Shown here piece by piece: positions 1 to 6,775 of a stretch of 8,710 nt of DNA (positions are counted from its first letter, which is position 1; every line of letters begins with the position of its first letter). The notes under the pieces were generated by a model, which did not search any database, had not been told where the DNA came from, and saw only the letters and a program-made list of their open reading frames with translations. The stretch lies in the NCBI GenBank assembly GCA_013360825.1, contig JABWAY010000171.1, forward strand, positions 1-8,710. Direction: 5' to 3'. Position numbers and translations under genes: made by a program. This stretch comes from Candidatus Brocadiia bacterium (GTDB lineage: Bacteria > Planctomycetota > MHYJ01 > WSZJ01).

Positions 1-1
1 G

Positions 2-160
2 GATCTCCCCCTGCGCCCGCGACCCGGCGACCCAGATCCCCGCCGCCAGCGCCACCAGCGCGGCAGCCCCGGCCAGCGCCCCGAACGACGCCGTCCACGC
101 CGACAGCCCCGCAGGCTCGGGCCGGCGTCGCTCCGGCGGCAGCAGGTTGATGCGGATCAT
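2..160 (-). CDS. pilN: Type IV pilus assembly protein PilN (N-terminal part, runs off left edge)
   Basis: Only the first 53 codons are in the window. The ATG at 160-158 opens with MIRINLLPPERRR, the characteristic beginning of PilN: a short cytoplasmic N-terminus carrying the (I/R)NLLP motif that docks into the cleft of the actin-like PilM. It is followed by a hydrophobic stretch of about 25 residues (roughly 24-47, rich in Ala/Leu/Gly/Val) that fits the single inner-membrane helix. PilN is a bitopic protein of the type IV pilus alignment subcomplex with PilM, PilO and PilP. The start is one base after the pilM stop codon, and a GGAAGG Shine-Dalgarno lies inside the end of pilM, so the two genes should be translationally coupled. 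The periplasmic domain is off the window, so intactness cannot be judged. Confidence 0.85.
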   Translation of the reverse strand, partial: MIRINLLPPERRRPEPAGLSAWTASFGALAGAAALVALAAGIWVAGSRAQGEI

Positions 161-161
161 C

Positions 162-1199
162 TCAGGCCTTCCACACCCGGCTCGCCAGCCCCATCGCGAT
201 CACCGACTGCCCGGCGAAGTCCCGGAGCTCGCCGAGCCCGACCCGCTCCTTCCGGATCTCCAGCCCCTCCGCGGGATCCCAGCGCCGCGGCGTCTTCGCG
301 AACACCCGCTGGATCACCTCGTCCAGCCCCGGCGTCAGCGCCCCCCCGCCCGACAGCCAGATCCCCTCCACCTCGCGCTCGTGCTGCGACTCGAAGTAGT
401 CGAACGACAGCCTCACCTCCTGGCACAGGTCCTCCATCGGCTGCGCCAGCGCCTCCTTCACCGCGTCCCCGCGCTCCGCCGGCACCCGCTTCAGCCTCTC
501 CGCCTCCTCCAGCGGCACCTCCAGCCGGCGAGAGATCGCTTCCGTGAATTCGTTCCCCGCAATGTAGATCTCACGCGAGAACGAGTAGCTCGAAAATGGC
601 TTGAGAATGGCGAGGGTGGTCTTGGAAGCGCCGATGTCGAGGAGCGCGGCGGCCTTGTCCCCGGCGGCGCCCGGGTTGGTGAGCGCGCGGAGTTCGAAGG
701 CGTTCCCGAGCGCGAACGCGTCCACGTCCACGACCTGCGGGATCAGCCCGAGCCGCTCGAGAAGCCCCAGATGCGACTCGACCACCTCCTTGCGCGCCGC
801 GACCAGCAGCAGCCTCATCTCCGCCCCCGCCGCCCCCACCGCCACCGGTGCCCCCGGCTCTTCCAGCCGCTGGTAGTCGACGTACGCCTCCCCCGGGTCG
901 AAGGGGAGGTACTTCGCGGCCTCAAAGCGGATCCGCGCCGGAAGTTCCTCGTCGGAAACCCGCGGGTGCAGCACGTACCGGACGATCACCGACCGCCCGG
1001 ACACCGACGTCGCCACGCTCCGCGCCCGGAACCGCGCGCGCGCCAGAAGGTCGCGCAGGACGTCGGGAAGCACGCTCGGGCTCGGCAGGTCGGCGTACGC
1101 ATACCCCGTCAGCGCCGCGCCCGTCCGCGTCTCGGTCAGCTCCACCGCCTTGATCGTGGTCGACCCGATGTCCAGCCCCAGCAGGCTGCGCGCGCCCAT
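162..1199 (-). CDS. pilM: Type IV pilus assembly ATPase-fold protein PilM
   Basis: A 345-residue actin/FtsA-fold protein of normal PilM length. Visible nucleotide-binding motifs are phosphate-1 LGLDIGSTTIKAVEL (residues 7-21), phosphate-2 LLDIGASKTTLAIL (186-199) and the adenosine motif IWLSGGGALTPGLDEVI (280-296). The 1C-like insert contains RFEAAKYLPFDPGEAYVDYQ (91-110), typical of the PilM family (TIGR01175). PilM is a cytoplasmic ring protein that binds the N-terminus of PilN and links the inner-membrane alignment complex to the pilus motor. The ATG at 1199-1197 directly abuts the TGA of the upstream nucleotidyltransferase gene (no spacer). A weak GAGAAG Shine-Dalgarno lies in the end of that gene, and pilN follows after one base. 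The gene order pilM-pilN is the conserved one. Similar genes without a full pilM-Q set can serve type II-like secretion, so the exact machine is inferred. Confidence 0.93.
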   Translation of the reverse strand: MGARSLLGLDIGSTTIKAVELTETRTGAALTGYAYADLPSPSVLPDVLRDLLARARFRARSVATSVSGRSVIVRYVLHPRVSDEELPARIRFEAAKYLPFDPGEAYVDYQRLEEPGAPVAVGAAGAEMRLLLVAARKEVVESHLGLLERLGLIPQVVDVDAFALGNAFELRALTNPGAAGDKAAALLDIGASKTTLAILKPFSSYSFSREIYIAGNEFTEAISRRLEVPLEEAERLKRVPAERGDAVKEALAQPMEDLCQEVRLSFDYFESQHEREVEGIWLSGGGALTPGLDEVIQRVFAKTPRRWDPAEGLEIRKERVGLGELRDFAGQSVIAMGLASRVWKA

Positions 1200-1940
1200 T
1201 CAGCGCTTCTCGTACAGTGCGTTCGCCCGGTTGTAGGACTCGATGTCCCCGATGTCGAACCACGCGCCGTCGATGACGTACCCGAAGGTCGGCACCTGCC
1301 TGACCAGCCACTGGATGTACCACCCCGGCTGGTCCTTGTTGTTCCCGGCGGCCAGGTACGTCCCGATCAGGGGCAGCGTCGCGCGGGGAAAGTAGTAGAG
1401 GCAGATCGAGATCAGGCTCGTCTTCGGCTTCGCCGGCTTCTCCTCGAAGTCCGTGATCCGCAGTCCGCCGTCCAGCGTGACCACGCTGTACTGCGAGATC
1501 AGCGCTCCCGCTCCCGCCATGTCCTTCAGGCAGACCGCCGGCCCGCCTTTCGACCGCGCGAACTCCACGAGGTGCTTCGCATCGAACTCGAACAGGTTGT
1601 CCCCGGCGACCACCAGCAGGTCGTCGTCGATCTTCCCCTCCCGCAGCACGAACTGCATGTCCCCGACCGCCCCCAGCCGGTCTTCGTTCGAGGTCGTGCC
1701 GTCGTTGAAGATCCGGACCGGGATGGGACCTCTGTATCCCCGCGCCCAGCTCTCGAACTGCCCCGCAAACCGGGCGTTCGTCACCAGCGCCACCTCGTCC
1801 AGCCCCGGCGCCGTCGCCAGCCGGTCCAGGATCCACTCCACCATCGGCTTCCGGCCGATCCGGAGAAGCGGCTTGGGGAGGTCCCGTGTCAGCGGATACA
1901 GGCGTGTTCCGTAGCCGGCGCCGAGAAGCAGTGCCTTCAC
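1200..1940 (-). CDS. Sugar-phosphate nucleotidyltransferase (NTP_transferase family)
   Basis: A 246-residue enzyme if started at the GTG at 1940-1938. I chose this start because the fold's first strand (VKALLLGAGYGTRL) begins there and GGGAG lies 7 bases upstream; the frame is open for 25 further upstream codons, but those look non-coding. Motifs: the nucleotide-binding signature GAGYGTRLYPLTRDLPKP (7-24), the metal-binding GDN (113-115), FEEKP (165-169) and WFDIGDIESYNRAN (227-240). These are typical of glucose-1-phosphate thymidylyltransferase/uridylyltransferase-like enzymes, which join an NTP and a sugar-1-phosphate to give an NDP-sugar and pyrophosphate. No acyltransferase or hexapeptide extension is present, so this is the short form. 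The nucleotide and sugar cannot be read from the sequence. It is the first gene of a pilM-pilN operon and its TGA abuts the pilM ATG, which hints at a role in glycan or pilin glycosylation precursors, but that is inference. Confidence 0.88.
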   Translation of the reverse strand: MKALLLGAGYGTRLYPLTRDLPKPLLRIGRKPMVEWILDRLATAPGLDEVALVTNARFAGQFESWARGYRGPIPVRIFNDGTTSNEDRLGAVGDMQFVLREGKIDDDLLVVAGDNLFEFDAKHLVEFARSKGGPAVCLKDMAGAGALISQYSVVTLDGGLRITDFEEKPAKPKTSLISICLYYFPRATLPLIGTYLAAGNNKDQPGWYIQWLVRQVPTFGYVIDGAWFDIGDIESYNRANALYEKR

Positions 1941-2013
1941 AGTGGACTCCCGGGAAAGAGAGGAAGGGCCGCCCGATTCTATCCGCAAGCCGTTTCCGCC
2001 GTGCCGTCGTGCC
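1941..2013 (-). promoter_or_regulatory. Leader/promoter region of the nucleotidyltransferase-pilM-pilN operon
   Basis: This short gap lies between the terminator of the upstream gene and the GTG start. Because that terminator is strong, the operon needs its own promoter here. On the minus strand a TAGAAT hexamer (1981-1976) is a good -10 candidate, but the sequence 16-18 bases upstream (GC-rich, GCACGG) is a poor -35. A GGGAG Shine-Dalgarno lies at about 1952-1948. The promoter call is therefore tentative. Confidence 0.3.
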
Positions 2014-2047
2014 AAAAAAAGAAGCCGGCGCTCGTCGCGCCGGCTTC
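2014..2047 (-). terminator. Rho-independent terminator of the outer-membrane protein gene
   Basis: A perfect 11-bp GC-rich stem (arms 2021-2031 and 2037-2047, 5-nt loop) is followed on the minus strand by seven consecutive T (complement of 2020-2014). The hairpin starts 17 bases after the TAG of the beta-barrel gene. It is a classical intrinsic terminator and separates that gene from the nucleotidyltransferase-pil operon. Confidence 0.93.
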
Positions 2048-2064
2048 CTGAGTGTCCGCTCGTC

Positions 2065-3204
2065 CTAGAACTTGATGCCGACCGTCAGCATCCCGCCGTA
2101 CCGGGCCGCCTCGGAATTGAACTTGTGGTTCAGGCCGCCCTCGATCACCAGCGGTCCGACCCGGGCGCGCAGGCCCACCGTCGCGGACCCGATGAACTTC
2201 GCGTTGTACGTGTCTTCCAGCTCCCGGCGCCAGGCGTTCGTGTGGCCCTCGACCTGGATCACCGCCATCAGGAACTCGAAGATCTGGATCGTCCCGGCGA
2301 AACCGGCCGTGAAGAACGGCCGCAGGCGCGCCCGGTCCGGGCTCGGGTCCGTCGGGCTGCTCGGGACGGCGTGGAACAGGATGTGCGTGCTGCGCGTGTA
2401 GACGCCGCCCACGTTCACATGCCAGCTCGTGATTCCCCACTTGATCGAAACCGCGAGGTTCGCGGCCGCCTCGCGCCCCGTCGTGTCGAGCAGGTCGCTC
2501 TTCTCGGCCAGCGGCTCCTTGTACTTCAGGCTCAGTGCGAACCCGCTGATCTGGTCCTCGTGGTGCCAGCCCCACTTGATGTTCCCCTCGATCGCCTTCG
2601 AGCCCAGCTCCCGCCCGTAACGGCGGACGATCTGCGCCCGGCCCTCGTACCAGAACACGTCCTCGCGGCCGCTCTCCGACATTTCGCCGAAGATGTACTT
2701 CAGCCCGAGCTCGAACCCGGCCGGAAGGCCGAACTGCAGCCGCACCACGCCCAGGTTGAGACGCGTCTCGTAGTTCACGTCCTCGATGTCGCCGTTGTGC
2801 GAATCGGCGACGAAATGCGGGCGCCAGTACTGCCCGCTCAGGCTGAAGAAGAAGTCCCACTTGCCCAGCGTCCGGGCCGCTTCCATCGGGTTCGTCATGT
2901 TCAGGTGATGGAACGGCGCGCCGTTCTCGTGATAAATCGGCGCGCTCCACATCGGGTCGCCGTCCTCGATGTATTCGAACCACATCCAGGCCTTTTCCTC
3001 CAGGCGCTCCTTGTTCGTGGATTCGCCCTTGCGTGCCTTGTACTGCTCGTCGGTCGCCTTGTCGAACTCGTCGGAGTAGTCGTCCTCGTACGCATCGCGG
3101 TCCCCGAGCCGGTACGTCTCGGGATCCAGCGCCCCCCCGCCCCCGGCGTACGCAGGCGCCGACAGGACGGCCGCCGCCACGGCGGCGATCACGGTTCTCA
3201 GCAC
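2065..3204 (-). CDS. Predicted outer-membrane beta-barrel protein, DUF3187-like
   Basis: A 379-residue protein starting at GTG 3204-3202 with a very strong AAGGAGGG Shine-Dalgarno 4-5 bases upstream. The N-terminus is a signal peptide (LRTVIAAVAAAVLSAPAYA, cleavage near residue 20). An acidic/basic, probably helical stretch follows (about 30-75), then a long series of alternating hydrophobic/polar segments typical of beta-strands, for example RLNLGVVRLQFGLPAGFELGL, NLAVSIKWGITSWHVNVGGVY and LTVGIKF. The last residue is Phe, the usual C-terminal signature for BAM-dependent outer-membrane insertion. The region around NYETRLNLGVVRLQFGLPAGFELGLKY reminds me of DUF3187 proteins, but I could not check this. 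Function is unknown. It lies 219 bases downstream of the CRTAC1-like gene and has its own terminator. Confidence 0.8.
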   Translation of the reverse strand: MLRTVIAAVAAAVLSAPAYAGGGGALDPETYRLGDRDAYEDDYSDEFDKATDEQYKARKGESTNKERLEEKAWMWFEYIEDGDPMWSAPIYHENGAPFHHLNMTNPMEAARTLGKWDFFFSLSGQYWRPHFVADSHNGDIEDVNYETRLNLGVVRLQFGLPAGFELGLKYIFGEMSESGREDVFWYEGRAQIVRRYGRELGSKAIEGNIKWGWHHEDQISGFALSLKYKEPLAEKSDLLDTTGREAAANLAVSIKWGITSWHVNVGGVYTRSTHILFHAVPSSPTDPSPDRARLRPFFTAGFAGTIQIFEFLMAVIQVEGHTNAWRRELEDTYNAKFIGSATVGLRARVGPLVIEGGLNHKFNSEAARYGGMLTVGIKF

Positions 3205-3423
3205 GCTTCCCTCCTTAGCCGATTCGTCCGACCGCTCGGGCGCGCGAGGAACCGATTCCCCCGGACACCCCCTTCTCCGACCCCCACGACATCCTCACGG
3301 ACCTGCCTGCCCCCTCGTCCGCCGGACACTCCGGGCGGCCTTCGAACAGCGGAAGGACCGCCGCAGCAAAGCGCAGAGTTTTAATGGGAGGGGGGGGGTT
3401 AGTCAAACAAAATGATCGGGCAT
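3205..3423 (-). promoter_or_regulatory. Intergenic leader with candidate promoter containing a C9 tract
   Basis: No credible gene is present in this gap. On the minus strand, just past the stop codon of the CRTAC1-like gene, a TTGACT hexamer (3406-3401) is followed after 16 bases by TTAAAA (3384-3379), a possible sigma-70-type -35/-10 pair. The spacer between them is mostly a run of nine C (complement of 3390-3398). The resulting leader to the outer-membrane protein would be about 170 nt. I see no convincing hairpin terminator in the gap, so co-transcription with the upstream gene is also possible. Confidence 0.3.
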
Positions 3424-6400
3424 TCAGCGGCGGTCCAGGGCGGTTTTCAGCTCCGCGGCCTCACGGTTTCCCGGGTCGAGCCGGAGGACTTCGGCCAGGT
3501 CGGCTCGGGCCAGGTCGAGCTGCTTCTTCAGCACCCGGACCTTTCCCCGCCCGAGCCACCCCGCCGGATCCTTCGGCTTGAGCGAAATCGCCCTGTCGAA
3601 CGCCCCGAGCCCCTCGTCAAGCCTGCCCGTCCCGGCGAGGGCGTTTCCGAGCGCGATCTGGATCCCGAAATGCGCGGGCCACTGTGCCTCCGCCCGGCGG
3701 AACGTCTGGATCGCCTCGGCGTGGCGCCCGAGTTCCACCAGCGCCGTCCCGAGGTTGATCTGAGCGGATGTGAATTCCGGGTCCGCGTCGGCAGCCTCCT
3801 GGAACCGGGCCACGGCCTCCGCCTGGCGTTTGAGCCCCACCAGCGCGAGGCCATCCATCATGCGGGCCACGGTGCTCTCGGGACGGAGACGGACGGCCTC
3901 CTCAAACAGCGCGTGCGCCTTCTGAAAGTCAAGCCGGTCGATCGCGGCGCGGCCGAGGAGTATGGAGTCGATGGGGAAGGGTGGCTCGTCGCTGAGGGAG
4001 TCGAGGAGTGGGGCGAGGTGCGCCTCGGAGGGGATGCGGCCGAAGGCGCGCGCCAGGCGGCCGTCCGGTGCGAAGACGAGGGTGGAGGGGGATGCCGGCG
4101 CGTTGCCATTGTCGAAGATCCGTGCGATCTGAGCGGTGGTGGCAGGGACGCCGGCGACCTGTGAGGAGCGCGGAGGAGTCGGGGCGAGGCAGGCGACCTC
4201 GACCCCCGGGTGGCGCTTCGCGAGGGCCTCCAGCTCCGACACGGTCATCGCCGAAGCGGGATCGACGACCAGGACCAGGGGCCGGCCTGCGGGAGAAAGC
4301 CCCGCGATCGCGTCGCGGTTCAACCCCTCCGCCGTCGCCGGGCGCCCGGTCCAGCGGGGAAGCGGTGCGGCCTCGAAGGTCGCCGTGCCTTCCGTGAGTA
4401 CGACGCGCCGGTCGACCGGGAGGTTTTTCCAGGTCTCGCTTGCACCGGACGGCCAGCGGACTTCGACGGATTCGATGCTCGCGCAGGCACCCAGGCCGAA
4501 GTGGATGTCGGCGGGGACATGGGTCAGGTACCCGTCCACGACACGGACGGAGTCCTGGCGCGTGACGCCGCCGGCCGTCAGCCGGACGATGGCGCCGAGC
4601 GCGGGGAACGGGGGCGACGCCGGTTTGAGGGCGATGCGGGAGAAATGGGCGGGTGCGGCGCGATTCTCGACGATCCGGAGACCGGCCAGCGTCAGGAAGA
4701 CGAGATCCAGGTCGCCGTCGCCGTCGATGTCCACAGGCGCGATGGCGCGTCCGTCATGATCGAAGTCGAGCCCATAGACGTACTCCGCATTGTAGAACCG
4801 GGGCTCCGGGCCGTCGGGGTTCAGGAACAGCCGGTCGCGCTCGTATCCGCTCCAGGATCCGGCGAAACGCCGGTCGATCTCGGTGTTGATCTTCGGCGTG
4901 GGCGCAGCGCGATCCAGGGCCACGGCATCGGCGACGACCTGTCGCCAGAAAAACGTTCACCAGTCGGGGGCATTCGCGTCCTCGTGGCTCGTGAACCCGT
5001 TGGTGACGAACAGGTCCTTGTCACCGTCATTTTCCAGGTCGACGAAGATGCATCCCCAGGCCCAGTCGGCGTCGGCGCAGCCACGGGCGAGAGCCGTCTC
5101 GCGCCACGGCCCGCCGGCAGACTCCCACTGGTAGTTCCCGCGCGCAATCGCATGCACCAGCGCCCGGGTCCCGGGGGCCAGTGCCTCCGCGATCGGCACG
5201 ATCCGGTTCCCCGCATGCGAATACATCGTCGAAATGTGGACAGACCACTCCCCGGTGTTGTCCCAGTCGCCGATCGTGCACCCCATCGAATAGGCGTTCG
5301 GCCGCACCATCGGATGACCAGAGGCCTCCTCAAACGCCCCGTTCCCGCGGTTCAGAAAGAGCTGGTTCTTCCCCCAGTCGTTGATTTCCAGCAGATCCTG
5401 GTCGCCGTCGAAATCGAAGTCGAACCAGGTCCCCACATACGTATAGCGCGTCCCACGGATCCCGCGCTGGTCCGACTCCTCCGTGAACCGGAGCGACCCG
5501 TGATTCACAAACAGCAGATTGTCCGCCCCGTCCGTCGCATCCACCGAGTTGAACCCGCCCTTCCCGGACTCGGAATCCGTCAGGACCCCGACCCAGAGAT
5601 CCATCGTTCCATTCCGATCGATGTCGCAGGGGGAGATGGACTGGAAGCGGAGGTCCCGCACCCCTGCTGGGAGCTTGTAGGTCAGGACGTCGTCCAGCCG
5701 GATCCATGAGCCGTCCCGCCGCGTCCAGACGGGAAGCTGGGCGATACCTGCGACCGAACCGGTATCGAGCGCTCCGACCAGTTCTTCAAGCCCGTCCCCG
5801 TCCAGGTCCATGAACAGGTACTGGTCCGCGCTCTCCTCGGGCGTGCGGAGCGGCAGTTCCTCGCGCACGAATCCGTCCTGCCCGTCGTTCAGGAACAGCA
5901 CGGTGTGCCGTCCCCAGACCGTGGCCAGCAGGTCGTGGAAGCCGTCCCGGTTCCAGTCGACGACCGACAGCCCTCCGAGGGACCGGACCATCCGGGCGTT
6001 CAGGATTTCAGTCGCACGTCGTCGGTTGGCCGGGGACTCATTGAAGTGGAGTCCCGTGGGGTCGGTGATTTCCCGGAAGGGCGGGACGTTCCCCTCGACG
6101 CGGGTCCCCTCCAGCCACTCCAGCCTGCGGATTGTCCAATTCCTGAGCGGGAGCAGCTCGACGGCGACACTTCCGCGGAGGTCGGCACGGTGCCCGTCCG
6201 CACGCCGCCCGGACAGCTGGAGGTGCACGGCGGCACGGGCGAACGAACGGTCGCGGGCGATCAGGAATTCGTAGGGGCGCCAGACGGCGCGGTCGACGGC
6301 AACCCAGCCGGCGAGGTGGCTCCGGAGCCGGGAGAGGAAGGCTTGAGCATCCAGATCCGGGCCGGCGGCGGCGGGATAGCGCCGGATCGTGATCCGCGCG

Positions 6401-6708
6401 TCAGGAATCGCGACGCCATCGAGCGGTGCCGGGAAGCGCGCCAGGAAGTCCGGTGCGAACGCGGCCCGGGCGGCTTCATCCTTCCCGTCGCGGAATGAAC
6501 TGACGAAGGCCGCCTTCACGGCACCGGCGGCCTCGGAAGAGGCCGTTTCAGAGGCGTCCAGGTCGGTGATGAAGTCCGCGGGCCGCGCAACGAATGGCGG
6601 GCTTTCCGGCGTGGCGGGGGAGGGGGTGTCGGACCTGCGTGAGAGGATCACGACCGCGACGAGGATCGCGATCAGGGCGGCTCCGGCTCCCAGGAGGCGC
6701 TTGGACAT
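3424..6708 (-). CDS. CRTAC1/ASPIC-UnbV FG-GAP propeller, thioredoxin-like and TPR protein with in-frame TGA (candidate selenoprotein)
   Basis: Read as one frame from ATG 6708 (GAGGG Shine-Dalgarno, 5-nt spacer) through an internal TGA at 4957-4959 to the TGA at 3424-3426, giving 1094 residues with position 584 encoded by UGA. Order: N-terminal membrane anchor (about 5-22); unrecognised region to about 205; FG-GAP/VCBS calcium-loop repeats at 251 (DWNRDGFHDL), 301 (DLDGDGLEEL), 362 (DIDRNGTMDL), 430 (DFDFDGDQDL), 481 (degenerate), 557 (DLENDGDKDL), then after the TGA at 648 and 660 (DIDGDGDLDL); ASPIC/UnbV domain about 688-775 (VRWPSG); thioredoxin-like region about 808-905 without CxxC; TPR repeats about 915-1094. 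The propeller is thus interrupted by the TGA between blades, with no frameshift, and TFFWRQVV follows it directly. If the TGA is a true stop, the pieces are 6708-4957 (583 aa) and a fragment with a GTG at 4923 that lacks a Shine-Dalgarno. Probable extracytoplasmic location; biochemical function unknown. Alternative: pseudogene or sequencing error. Confidence 0.82.
4930..4946 (-). promoter_or_regulatory. SECIS-like hairpin downstream of the in-frame UGA
   Basis: On the minus strand, 10 bases after the UGA, GGCGAC (4946-4941) pairs perfectly with GUCGCC (4935-4930) around the loop AGGUC (4940-4936). A U-G wobble (4947/4929) can extend the stem to 7 bp. The loop starts 16 nt after the UGA, within the window expected of bacterial SECIS elements, and carries G within its first two positions. 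E. coli fdhF has a loop AGGUCU about 17 nt after its UGA. The bulged U of the fdhF stem is not seen here. The element overlaps the codons for WRQVVA, so part of it could reflect protein constraint. Confidence 0.6.
4957..4959 (-). other. In-frame UGA codon, candidate selenocysteine (residue 584)
   Basis: The codon context on the minus strand is GCC CCC GAC TGG TGA ACG TTT TTC TGG, giving APDW-U-TFFW. Reading stays in the same frame for 499 further codons after the 11 that directly follow. TGA ends pilM, the nucleotidyltransferase and this gene itself, so it is a normal stop in this genome and not globally reassigned. Together with the hairpin immediately downstream, the simplest recoding explanation is selenocysteine insertion. 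A point nonsense mutation is the competing view. Confidence 0.6.
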
Positions 6709-6726
6709 GCAGTCCCTCGGAATGAA

Positions 6727-6757
6727 AGAGGGGCCTGGAGATGATCCAGGCCCCTCT
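6727..6757 (-). terminator. Strong hairpin (terminator or attenuator) between the secreted protein gene and the CRTAC1-like gene
   Basis: A perfect 13-bp stem (arms 6727-6739 and 6745-6757, loop of 5) lies 18 bases after the TAG of the secreted-protein gene. On the minus strand it is followed by only a short T-rich run (TTTCATT), so termination may be incomplete. The ATG of the next gene is 18 bases beyond the hairpin, leaving no room for a separate promoter between them. It may act as a partial terminator that lowers expression of the downstream gene. Confidence 0.75.
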
Positions 6758-6775
6758 GGGAATTGCGTCAGAACT

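Noticed and set aside
1985..2013. Sigma-54 promoter (TGGCACG) upstream of the nucleotidyltransferase-pil operon
   Set aside because: TGGCACG is present on the minus strand near 2012, but the TTGC element is not at the required distance; the GG-N10-GC spacing is not met.
147..2051. Long plus-strand open frame of 634 codons
   Set aside because: It lies wholly antisense to pilM and the nucleotidyltransferase and is rich in Arg/Pro/His/Leu with no recognisable domain. It is an artefact of high GC, which suppresses stops opposite real genes.
1942..3384. Long plus-strand open frame of 480 codons
   Set aside because: Antisense to the beta-barrel gene and its leader, low-complexity composition, no Shine-Dalgarno and no domain. 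The minus-strand gene has a signal peptide, strong ribosome binding site and terminator.
3424..4923. Treating the part after the TGA as an independent gene starting at GTG 4923
   Set aside because: There is no Shine-Dalgarno before the GTG, the 11 codons upstream of it already encode family-like sequence, and the start would fall in the middle of a beta-propeller domain.
4924..4960. Frameshift as the cause of the split
   Set aside because: The two halves are exactly in phase (33 bases, 11 codons between the TGA and the GTG), so no frame change is needed.
4210..5709. Plus-strand open frame of 499 codons across the TGA seam
   Set aside because: It is antisense to the FG-GAP/UnbV gene and its sequence is the mirror of the acidic calcium loops. 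No family is recognisable.
3424..6708. Genome-wide reassignment of TGA to Trp or Gly
   Set aside because: TGA terminates pilM, the nucleotidyltransferase and this gene itself at positions where the next gene begins or the protein family ends.
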